Positions 37,367 through 47,009 of a stretch of DNA of 64,000 bases are shown here, piece after piece. How positions within the stretch are numbered: the stretch's first letter is position 1; every line of letters starts with the position of its first letter. The position numbers were made by a program, and so were the translations under genes. The notes under the pieces were generated by a model, which had not been told where the DNA came from, searched no databases, and worked only from the letters and a program-made list of their open reading frames with translations. This DNA comes from Ustulina deusta. Its lineage: Eukaryota > Ascomycota > Sordariomycetes > Xylariales > Xylariaceae. The stretch lies in the NCBI GenBank assembly GCA_023159155.1, contig JAJNNX010000001.1, positions 2,790,001-2,854,000 of the forward strand, written 5' to 3'.

Positions 37367-39601
37367 TCATATCGGACGACCTGGTTGAAACTGGTCCTGT
37401 ATCAGATCGTCGACCGGCCGTCGCTCAGCGTACCCTGTATTTCGTTGGTCTTCATTCCCAATATCCGGGCTAGAACTGCTGTGACGCTCATCGGCCGGCC
37501 CAGGAAAAGACGCTTGGTTGCGGTCAGACGGGTTGAGCAACGGCGGTCTCATATGTTGTGTGGTTCCGCTACGACTCCTAGTTCGGCGGGAAGGCGCCGA
37601 AACCGTGGTGCGTGATATAGCAGCGGCATCTCCCGACCGTCGGCTAGAGGACTTAGATGAAGTTGGCGCTGACCCCAACCCTTCTTCTTCTAGCAACCGA
37701 CCCAAAGCCGCACCACAGCGTGGTGGAGCGGGGATGACTGTGACCGGTAAACTATCTGTATCAGGCGTTGGGCGTATACGTTGGAGAACTCTCTCAGCTT
37801 GAGTGGCAGCAAAATCTTCTATTCGACCTCGAATATCCCACCTAGAAAAGGTCTCGTGATCTCGTTGTGGAGTATCTAATTTTGGCATCGTATGTGGTAA
37901 AACTTCTGCAGGCGGATCGCGATACTTGCGACGGAACGCATTCGAAGACAACCAAGATCCCCAACGCTTACCAGGGTCAGAACCTAGCCTATCCGATCTA
38001 GCAGTTACGGGGCTCGGTTGTGTTACATGCATGTCGATATACGACTCGGTTTTTTCCATCACCGCATCTGAATGCAAGGAAGCGACGGTGTCCCCTCTAG
38101 ATGGTGGCCGATATCTGTCATCTGTGGTTCTAGATGTAGTCTCGGTGAGAGGCTGATACCGAACCCGATATATCGTGCTGTCAGCACTGGCTGTGTCTGT
38201 CCTGCTAATAGGCGTAATTGCCGGGGGTGGGCGAGAGGGCCAAAGTGGCGGTTGTGAAAACCGAGTCGTTTGTCTACCTGTCGTTGATGCTTGCGCAGCC
38301 GTGTCAGGCAGCGCCCGACTAGGGGTATGATCCGACCGTAAACAATGCCGCTTGGCAATAGAGGACATTGCGGGCCAAACATTATCGTGGTTGCCGGAAG
38401 AGGATGTAGCCCCGTCATCCCCTTCATCCACGTCACTGTTGTTGCTCAGGTTTTTCCTTCGGCGAGGCCATGTAAGATCCGAAGGTGACATGTCCATCAT
38501 CTCATCACCGTCGAACACCTCTCGACCTAAAACGCCATCCTTCTTCTCTTCGCGCTCCAGCGCTTCAATGCGTTCTACCCATTCCCACACGACAACACTC
38601 GCGGCCGCCGCACCAACCCATCTGACATAATCACCCCATGCTGTAAAATTCGGTTCCGCAATATCCAACACGAAGAAAACCACTGGAACCAGTAGAGAGC
38701 CGATTGAAAGGGCTGCCATTAATGAAATATTCTTCATCAAAGGGTGATAGAACGCATATCGCTTCTTCGTTAGTGCATAATAAAGAACCCACGCGGCATA
38801 CAGTAGGCCAAGCGATAGTTGGAATAAATAGCTGAGCGCCGGGACAGCCTCAGTGAACTGACGTGGTTTGAAGTTGTTTGAGGTCATGTATCGAAAGCTA
38901 TTGAGGGCACCAAAAATAACATCAAGGGTGATAAGGGCCAAAGCTGTCCATTTGATAATGATCTTCTCGCGCTGACGTGGAAACAGGCGGATTAGTGTCT
39001 GCGCCTGTGCCAACCAGAGGAAGGTATCCGAGATCAGTTGTATGGTCTTAAGTTGTGTTCCACCGAGTACCCGCTGTTGTAGTTTGTGCGCATCCTGATA
39101 GCCTTCGAGGTACTGTTCCTCGGCCACGCGAAAAGTATCAGCAGTCGCAATAGTAAGCGATACTGCGACAAGCAGCGTCGCGATTTTCTGAAGCCACGGG
39201 CGGCCACCGATGGTAATGCCGTTTGAAGGGCCATTAGTAAACCCGCGGCGTCCCAAAGTAACAACACCACCATCTAGGAACGATCTCGGCGCAATTACAA
39301 GCATGATGAAGAGCATGTAGGCAAGAACGGTGGTGGCCGCTAGGGCGTAGCCTTGTGGAAAGACTGTGGCATAAAAGTGAGGTCCCAAGTCGGAATAATT
39401 AGGTGAATACAATGGTTCGGTCGTCTCATCCGTGCTGACACCCCCAGTGACAATAATGGCGCGACGGGCAAAATCCGCGGCCGCGGCCGCGGCACAAGGA
39501 GGCAAGTAGACGGCGTTGGCAGCGAGTATCGTAGGCGTGGCGCCTACAATAGATAAAACGCCACTCGCCGCAAGTGTCAGTGGCGCGCAGGCCGTCGACA
39601 T
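37367..39601 (-). CDS. palH: PalH/Rim21 ambient-pH sensor, seven-transmembrane
   Basis: A single uninterrupted frame of 744 residues from an ATG at 39601; the same frame is open slightly further upstream but without an ATG. The N-terminal half carries seven hydrophobic segments (for example GYALAATTVLAYMLFIMLVI, KIATLLVAVSLTIATADTF, ALSYLFQLSLGLLYAAWVLY), ending with DYVRWVGAAAASVVVWEWVE and ALEREEKKDGVLGREVFDGD, a stretch characteristic of PalH. The C-terminal about 350 residues are cytoplasmic, Ser/Arg/Pro-rich and disordered. PalH senses alkaline pH at the plasma membrane together with PalI and signals through the arrestin-like PalF to PacC processing. No other pal gene lies in the window. 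Confidence 0.96.
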   Translation of the reverse strand: MSTACAPLTLAASGVLSIVGATPTILAANAVYLPPCAAAAAADFARRAIIVTGGVSTDETTEPLYSPNYSDLGPHFYATVFPQGYALAATTVLAYMLFIMLVIAPRSFLDGGVVTLGRRGFTNGPSNGITIGGRPWLQKIATLLVAVSLTIATADTFRVAEEQYLEGYQDAHKLQQRVLGGTQLKTIQLISDTFLWLAQAQTLIRLFPRQREKIIIKWTALALITLDVIFGALNSFRYMTSNNFKPRQFTEAVPALSYLFQLSLGLLYAAWVLYYALTKKRYAFYHPLMKNISLMAALSIGSLLVPVVFFVLDIAEPNFTAWGDYVRWVGAAAASVVVWEWVERIEALEREEKKDGVLGREVFDGDEMMDMSPSDLTWPRRRKNLSNNSDVDEGDDGATSSSGNHDNVWPAMSSIAKRHCLRSDHTPSRALPDTAAQASTTGRQTTRFSQPPLWPSRPPPAITPISRTDTASADSTIYRVRYQPLTETTSRTTDDRYRPPSRGDTVASLHSDAVMEKTESYIDMHVTQPSPVTARSDRLGSDPGKRWGSWLSSNAFRRKYRDPPAEVLPHTMPKLDTPQRDHETFSRWDIRGRIEDFAATQAERVLQRIRPTPDTDSLPVTVIPAPPRCGAALGRLLEEEGLGSAPTSSKSSSRRSGDAAAISRTTVSAPSRRTRSRSGTTQHMRPPLLNPSDRNQASFPGPADERHSSSSPDIGNEDQRNTGYAERRPVDDLIQDQFQPGRPI

Positions 39602-42600
39602 ACTTGACGTCGTGGTCACGGAGATTGCGGGCAGGCCAAAATTGAGCAAGTGGTTCCCAAGTCACTTCGCTTTGGAGACAATGGTCCGGGCGCAGCCACG
39701 GAGGAATTGAGCAAAAGCGTGCTATCGAACGATGTCCGCCATGGAATGGAAGGACGGCCCTTCGAGGGCTGTGAAAAGCACGTAGTCGTGATCGATTCGC
39801 GTCGCACAACTTCGTCCTTGTGTGGCAGTACTCGTCTTAGTTCAAAACCCAAGCACAATATTCTTCGACTTTCTGTGATGCTCGCTCTCTTTCTGTGCCG
39901 CTTCGAAGTCAAAGATTTACCAATCTATCGATTGAATTGATAACGGAACTCGAGTGGTCGCTATATCGTCGTCGTGCTATTCGTTGCGGCGCGGTTGGAT
40001 TTTAGTGTTCGAGAAGATGTTGAAGGCTGGGCGCCGAGAAAGCAAGATCATTAAGATTTGGTAACAGAAGACAAGAGAGGTGCCAGGGAAAAAGGGCTGG
40101 CCTGGGTATGGGGGATCAAATGTTTGGTGGCAGTGATCGGGGTGGGGCCGCTGACTTGCCGTCCACCGAGTGTATACTACTAGGTACCTACTTACCTTGT
40201 GTGCACAAGTTGCTGGACACTGGGTACGGAACCTACATGGTGCCACTGCAAGTTAGGTAGGGGATTACCTACAGTAGGCTGGGTACAGTACCTTAGGCAG
40301 GTATGGTCAGACTTAAGGCAGTTAGTGTTGTACAGGAGATACATACATATGTAGCTAGAGATACAGTAAGTGCCTACATTAGGTCGTGTAAATTAGTTTA
40401 CCAGACTAAATCAATCCTTCAATGTTGGCAGTACCTACACTCCGCTGGCTATTAAATCGTTTCAAGGCGTGTAGGTACAATTGAAGAAAAGTTAAAGTAG
40501 TGAATGGTGGAAGGTCCGAAGAAGATGCAATCCCGAGTTATTTTCGTCTCTGGTATATTCCGTGTTTTAATAGTTACTATCTTTGTCGGGTGAAACACTA
40601 CATGAGGTAAAGATGTAACCGAGATATCAGTTTCGACGCGCGGCAATTGATCATGGAATTATTGTGCAAAATTCACACCCAAAAGGGCCCCAAATTCGGC
40701 TGTTAAATCCGTTTACCTAGGGGTCTAGGTAGTGGAGTCTAGATCAATTGGGTTTGACAAGGTACATTTAAGTACCTACGTGTAAACTATTTTGCTCTTA
40801 AATACCTCGAGAGCAAGGTACTGACTTCTAGACGTGAACAATACCCTGCAGCTCGTCGGGTTGGCCCCATAAGTAGTTAGTGTGTATCCAATATCAGAAG
40901 CTAGGACTGGATAAAGTAGTACCTAGCAGTGTTGAATTTCAAATTCAGTCCTACCTAGATACTAGTATATACATGTTCGTCTACGGTAGGTACTCTAGTG
41001 CCTACTGTAGATGCAGTCATCAAAGAAAGCAAATAAGAAGTCTGCGGAGAGCAGTAACAGCCAATACCTACGTACAATTGAATGCTAGCCAGGTACCTAC
41101 CCAGGTGTTACCACGATTTGTAGGTGGCTGATTCTAATACTGTGCTGTACATAGGTTAGTTATTCCTATATTTCATTTCTTTACTTCATTGACTCTCATC
41201 TATAGTATATACTTAAATACCCGGGACTCAAAGCACGCGATCGAGTTCAATGGGTCAAGCAAGGTACATTAGGTGATATCAGGTAGAAAGCAGTCTATGT
41301 ATGGTCAGCGCCTAACTCATCTCCATCGCAAAACACACACTTCCTTATTCTTTGTTTACTCGGTATAGTTATATGGAATTGTCAGGGATCAGCACGATCA
41401 ATTCTTTTATTAACTACGTACCTTATGGACTCGCAACTCGTATAATCTTGTTTACCCTATTCTGCAATGCAATTGTTACTTCCCGTTCCCCGCAGTGAGT
41501 CGGATCGTTGCACCTGATCAATGCGCGCAGCTCATCGCCAAGAGGCTTGGACTCTCAGCAGACCTAGGGAGTCTCGTACTTACTGGTATCTTAGATAGGT
41601 AGTGTGCACTATACGATACCTAGGGATACCGTACCTAGGTAGGTACGCTACCCCAACCTACATGCGTGTTGTGCCTACCCGCTGTCCCGCTAACCCAATC
41701 AACAACCATCTAGATTTAGGTAGGTACTTACCTACAGATATTCTACTGTATAGGTAGGTAGTGCCCAGGCATTCACATTGTAGACGCGCTACCTGGCATT
41801 TGCCGTCCACCCTTAACCTAGTGGGCAGAGCTGGTCACTCGTGGAGGCATGCCTTGGCACCACTCCCGATACCCGTCTTGGCCAGTCTGGCAGAGGCATC
41901 AACGACACGGTTGCTATCTGGAGGAGGCTACAAATATTTCCAACGTTCATGGCGACATTCTCTTGTTGGGCTAAGTCATGATTTGGCCGTTTGCTGCTGA
42001 CCGTTGATCATCATATACCACCATGTGAGCGTATTTTCGCTCCATTGGTTGCTCTTCTCCGTGCTTGTTTCGTAGATGGAGTGTGGTTGGGGCAGTGTAT
42101 ATCAGCGCACCATGGGGCTTGAACGACCTCGGAAACAAGCGGCAGTATTTAACCAGCTTGGCTACTCTGCGAAACAGGTCGTATTGGAAACCTTCGTTGG
42201 TCGCGAACAGGTCGTCACAGCGAGATGCGGTGTCTTCACAATCGGCAACTATTTGGCACAACATTTTCTTCGGAAGTGTTGAATGCCCCGCTGGCTATGT
42301 GGCAGTCGGTCAAGGCTCGGCCCGGATACAGGATACAGGATACAGGATACAGGATACATGCAGATCAGCGTACATGTAGACATCATATGATCAACGGAGA
42401 GACAGCTACGCGTGTCTCTCACATGCGCCGACCATGCCATCCTAGGTACACAGCCAGTCATTTCATCAACCCATCAGGCAGGCATCACATTGTGGAACAT
42501 TCGATGCTTGTCTCGCCTTCAACCAGACTTACTTGTATATCGCTATCCCTTACGTAACACGGTGTGTATGGTGAGAACTTTGCTCAAGACTACATCCCAT

Positions 42601-43960
42601 GTCTTGCCAATTCTATGCAGCGGGCTGAATCAATGTCAGCTCTGCGGGGCATGAGGATCCATGACGGGATAGCGCTCAGGGTTCGTGAGATTCATAATAG
42701 AGCCATAGTCATATAACGGTGCAAGCAGTTTACATAATGCTTATCAAACCCGCCCCAGGGTTTTGACTTACAATTGCAAAGCGTGCACTCTAAAAGGACC
42801 GCGCTGCCAGCCAATATGCTGTCAGAGAAGTAGGTAATGGACTTAGAGAAGACGCTGTTCGGGTGCTATGAGGCCCAAGTTTAACCACAACGATGAAGGG
42901 TACTTATACTCTACAGCATTGCGTTCCAGAGACTCGCCGTGATGCCACCAATTCTCCTGGCAACCAAAGGAACATTGAAGGTAGCAAAGAGTAAACAGTA
43001 CGAGCACATATCCAAGCTTGCAGTCAACTAACCACTTTCACGTCGCAAGGTTACTCAATCCCAGAGTAGGATATCATGAGTTCGAAACAGGCAGTCTTTA
43101 GAACTCCCCAGGGTAATTAAAGCAGTAGATGTACTGCGCTCCTGAACTAGGTATACTCTACAGGATCTGCTATATGCATATCTACAGTAAGATAGAGAGA
43201 CATCTTCACTCATCTCATGAACATATAGTCTTACGTAGACATCCTCCAACAAAGCGAGAGGCGGTTTCCCTTAAAGTGTACTTCATTGTGTAAAAAATAA
43301 GTGAATTTTAAGTTCCAATGTCTCGGTAGCAACTCCAAGGCGATCAATTTCTTAGAGTATCTATCCCATCACAATCTTGCCTCTTCTTTGTCGTCAATAT
43401 ACCATCTACCCAGTTTTAAATATGTTTACCAAAGTATCGAACTCGAATGACCGAGTCCAGATCCGAACCCCAGATAGCACCAAATCCCTAGTGATAAGTG
43501 TTCACCTAGAAAAAGAAGCCATGCAATTCGAGTATCCAAGTATTAAGGACGCGTTGCCTCCAAATCCAGGTCGATTCCCTATCTATCTAGTTCAAATTGG
43601 TATTTCCGTAACTTATCCCTCCACTTCCGCTGCCGTCGGCCCTCTTGCATCCATCGTCTATATTTTTATTCTTATTTCGACTATGGACCGTAGGCCATGC
43701 TCCCTCATAAATATGAATTGGGATTACGCTAAAGAAGTCTCATCCGGAGTGGCCGTGAAAATCTAGTGCTTTATTTACCATGTACCAGCGGGAGGCCATG
43801 TGGACCAATTTTGCAGCCCGTTTGCCCTTCGCTATCAGAGTTTTCGTGGGCGGTATCAATGCTGTCTCTGGATTGCCGATGGATGAGGGAAAGGAGGAAG
43901 TTCGCAAACAGGGAGAGTCGACCCAAGACTACATGGTCGTAACTGGCTAGCCTTGGCTTA
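39602..43960. other. Intergenic region with short repeats
   Basis: No supportable gene. It includes the PalH promoter, many TACCTA/TAGGTA words (40180-40310, 40720-41110, 41580-41760) and a GGATACA tandem (42324-42358). A plus-strand frame at 43422-43766 (114 codons) has no recognisable feature. Confidence 0.5.
42324..42358 (+). repeat. GGATACA heptamer, five perfect tandem copies
   Basis: Five exact 7-base units without interruption. They lie in intergenic sequence and are likely to be length-variable between strains. Confidence 0.95.
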
Positions 43961-43968
43961 ATGGCATT

Positions 43969-44257
43969 GTGTGTGAGGATGGCAAGGTTCACCAATTCGT
44001 TGCACAGCCTAAGAATCCCGGGTTTTCTGTCGAGACGCAAATCACTAGCAAAGAAGCCATCAGAAGCATTCAGGTTGAAATCATTTCCCATCAAGTGTGT
44101 GTTTCCGAAGCAGATGGAGCTGTGGTACAAAAGGTCTGGGGCCAAGGAGATCGGACTAACAATCGACCTTATTGAGATGGGCTTAGGTCCATCGTCCACC
44201 TGGGAGGATCTGAAGCTGGCTCTACAGTTTGAGTTTGGCATGCCTATCAACCAGCAG
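43969..44257 (+). other. Exon-like sequence, possible 5' part of a broken or unrecognised gene
   Basis: Two overlapping plus-strand frames read protein-like: 43969-44175 (VHQFVAQPKNPGFSVETQ ... VSEADG) and, in another frame, up to 44257 (IDLIEMGLGPSSTWEDLKL ... MPINQQ), the latter ending at a GTACTG donor-like site. Switching frame between them would need an intron or reflects frame decay. A minus-strand frame (44250-43771, 159 codons) covers the same DNA and is the alternative. The family is unknown. It may belong with the exon pair at 44669-45183. Confidence 0.3.
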
Positions 44258-44668
44258 GTACTGTATCCTCGCGTCGGCTGGAACCATTACACACCCATAA
44301 GCGGCGATGTTGAAATCTACAAATACCACTTCATTCCTGGTTTATTTAGCCATGGCACTAATGATGCGAGACTTCCTTTATCCGTGTTTCCTAGTGGCGT
44401 GGCCCAACATGAATCAGCAGATATTCCATTTTCCCACAGGTAGCATCCCGAGTAAGGAGGCATTTTATTTTACTCCAATCATAACATTTCGCAATAATAA
44501 GGCCCATATTCTCTCCCGATAGGTAGAATAGGATAGATGTGCATGGCAGCTAGTGGATCGAGTAAGGAATTTCCTATACGGCGATAATATTTCTCCTATC
44601 CCCAACGGCGAAGAAATGAGTGGACACTGCTAATCCTTCTGATCACAAAATAAGTCAAGCAGACTATT

Positions 44669-45183
44669 ATGAAAGATCGCAACCCTGCTTCCTCGAGGGA
44701 CAAGGACGTGACCATTCAGTTTCATGTCCATATACTAGACACACCCACCTTTGCGGTCGTGCCGGGCAACCCATTACCATAGACAACCATCAGCGTGCGA
44801 ACATACACCAAGCGTAAGTGACTATCCAGCCTGGTGTCTACCGGCTTCCAAATTCATCCTGGTGAATCTCAAGAGCAAAAAAATGCAACCAGAAAGATAG
44901 TTCAATCATTTTCCGTGTACACTAGCACTCCCAGATACCGTGTCCCAAGCAACCATTTCTGACAAAATATTCTCCAGACGACAGCCCCTTATTCTCTATC
45001 TGGGACGAGGAGCCGACGGGAATCAAAGGCGAGTTCGCCAGGGTGAAGAGCATCGCGGAGCCCGAGGAGATGCGCGTTAGGGCCCAGGGAAGCCCCTATA
45101 TCAAGGAACAAGGGGTGCCTCAGCGCGTCTCGATCATCGGCACCTTTAAATCTACTTTCGCGCCAGTTAGTGTCCCTCTCTAG
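44669..45183 (+). pseudogene. Unrecognised two-exon gene (or gene 3' part) with an in-frame TAG
   Basis: Two exons (44669-44813 and 44978-45183) are joined by an intron with a near-perfect GTAAGTG donor, a CTGAC branch-like site and a CCAG acceptor, and phase is kept. The product reads like a folded domain: DVTIQFHVHILDTPTFAVV, then after the TAG TTISVRTYTK, and across the intron PLFSIWDEEPTGIKGEF and GVPQRVSIIGTFKS. A single TAG at 44780-44782 interrupts exon 1 after codon 37. The sequence continues equally protein-like beyond it, so this is either a recent pseudogene, a sequencing error, or a stop recoded in the transcript. I do not recognise the family. Further coding sequence may exist downstream of 45183 in another exon. 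Confidence 0.45.
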
Positions 45184-46015
45184 TATTTACACCAGTGTTG
45201 GCCAGGTCTGCGAAAGAATGTATTTGGCACCAATTACAATCTCCCGATGCACACCGCATTGACGAGGTAATTAACACGACAGAAGGTAGCGGGATCGATT
45301 CGGATTTCGATAGAAATCTTATTTGGGAGATTGATGCCCATATTATCGACTAGGTGTGCGACACATGCATTGGAAAGGTTAGAAAAAAGAGGGGAAAAAA
45401 ACAAACCAAAAAAACAAACTGGCTTTGGGTTAGAAGCTGCTTGTTTCAATGATACAGGAGGGAAGACTTGGCATGGCATTGCTTTCTATAGAACACAAAG
45501 CGTGTTATGCAAGGAGGATCCTAGGATTCTTACGCGACAACATGTGTTCATAGCATAGTACACATACCTCGGCTTCTGCAGCGATCTCCGACAGGTGGGA
45601 ACAAGATGCTTGTCTAGACTCTGTTCTCTATTCGGGATACCTACCTGAGGCAGCATAAGACAAGTGTGCGGCTCCTCTTTGGTCATGGAATTCCTTGCAC
45701 CTCACTATTGTATGCTTCGTGTATTGGATATATTTATTCCTTTCTGGGAGCCCTCGACGTCCGAGTTTGTATGCAGAATGCCAAAGATAAACCTCGACGA
45801 TAGTCTTTACAGAATGCAGCTTTATTAAATCATGAGAAAGCAGCCAATTAAAATTTTTGTTTTGCACAGAAGCAATAAAGAAAGAAAAAAGAAGCAAAAA
45901 AAGGAAAGAGAAACCCAAACTAATTAGGTATTGAATTAATTGTATAGTGCTTACGTAAACAAACGATTGGCTATTTGGGTAGTATCATGAACAATGTTCA
46001 TCATCATCAATCATT
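45184..46015. other. Intergenic region left of the tRNA locus
   Basis: AT-rich sequence with A-rich tracts (45380-45420, 45840-45915). A plus-strand stretch at about 45210-45350 reads as EVINTTEGSGIDSDF ... IWEIDAHIID and may be another exon of the broken gene to the left. No firm gene call. Confidence 0.4.
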
Positions 46016-46095
46016 GGCCGCCTGGCCAAGCGGTATAGCGTGTCACAGTATTAGGTGCCATGACAAGATTAGCGGTTCAATTCCGCTATTGAGCA
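46016..46095 (+). pseudogene. tRNA-like relic
   Basis: It has an A-box-like TGGCCAAGCGG, a perfect T arm (AGCGG TTCAATT CCGCT) with the B-box GGTTCAATTCC, and a 5-bp anticodon stem TGTCA/TGACA, but with a 15-base loop lacking T33 and with acceptor ends that do not pair. This looks like a decayed tRNA gene, possibly once intron-bearing, 14 nt upstream of an intact tRNA-Glu. Confidence 0.45.
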
Positions 46096-46109
46096 GACTT
46101 GCTTTACAA

Positions 46110-46212
46110 TCCGAATTGGTGTAGTGGCCAACATTTGACGCTCTCATCTTCATCACATCCGTGATGTAGAAAAAGTGCCGTCAAGCCCGGGGTTCGATTC
46201 CCCGATTCGGAG
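46110..46212 (+). tRNA. tRNA-Glu (anticodon CTC) with a 31-nt intron
   Basis: The acceptor stem TCCGAAT/ATTCGGA pairs perfectly with discriminator G at 46212. The D arm GTGTAGTGGCCAACAT carries the A box. The anticodon stem TTGACG/CGTCAA is closed over the loop CTCTCA...C with anticodon CTC at 46143-46145. The T arm CCGGG GTTCGAT CCCCG-type region carries the B box GGTTCGATTCC. The intron after position 37 spans 46147-46177 and contains the hairpin CATCAC ATCC GTGATG. The mature length is 72 nt without CCA. Confidence 0.93.
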
Positions 46213-46229
46213 TCCAAATTGCTGTCGAC

Positions 46230-46249
46230 TTTTTCTTTTTCTTTTTTTT
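46230..46249 (+). terminator. RNA polymerase III terminator of the tRNA-Glu gene
   Basis: Runs of five, five and eight T begin 18 bases after the tRNA 3' end, as expected for Pol III termination. Confidence 0.8.
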
Positions 46250-47009
46250 CCTCCTTTCCTTTCTTTTCGCCTTTGCCAATCAAGCCCAATCACTCCCTCC
46301 TGTTACACGGTCTAGGCTAGGCCTGGCCTAGCCTTGTACCTAGGTAGTATTATTGGTTGACTGGTTGAGGCCGGTAACGAGTGTATATATATATAGTTGT
46401 CGGGTCGCCGCTTGTTTGCTGCTTCTCTCTTTTTTCCATACGTAGTTTTATTGACAGCATGTTCCAACTTTCCCAGTTGCTCGACTGCCTTCTTCACAGC
46501 TTCCCTGGAATAAATTCGTAGACTTAACCAAATATGCTCTATGTTAACGCACTAGTATATAAATTATTGTTATTAACCATTTATTTAATATATTAATACA
46601 GACACATATGGGGGGTTAGCCTTGTAGAGAGGGTTGGTTATTGGATGGATGGATCCATGGACACATATAGGTGGCCCTCCTGATGGGGACCTTAGGTAGG
46701 ATATCCCAAATTGCCCACGCAATTGGGTTGTACCTAGCTAGCTCTTCTTTTCCTCATCATCAATATTTTGCCTCACTACGCATACTAGTCTTTACTATAG
46801 ATATAAGCCATGAAAGCCCCAAAATTTTAGGGTGAGAAAACTTCATATAATATCATCTATTAATGAAGCATATTCACTATCTTTCTATTCATTTGTTTAT
46901 GCCAAGTAACCAAGAACCCAAGTCCATGGTGTACAGCCGGTCCCTTGGAATTCCTTATACCATCGTCAATGTCCGTACAACCCTTGTTTGGTTGACTAAA
47001 GCGATAAGT
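46250..47009. other. Intergenic AT-rich region
   Basis: It contains ATATATATATAG (46384-46396) and a very AT-rich stretch (46530-46600). No gene is supported; this is the 3' flank of the Cys/His-rich protein gene. Confidence 0.5.

Noticed and set aside
43422..43766. Plus-strand frame of 114 codons
   Set aside because: Composition is neutral, there is no family resemblance, and no intron or promoter signal ties it to the exon-like sequence downstream.
43771..44250. Minus-strand frame of 159 codons
   Set aside because: It overlaps plus-strand exon-like segments. Neither strand is proven, so it is kept only as an alternative in the findings.
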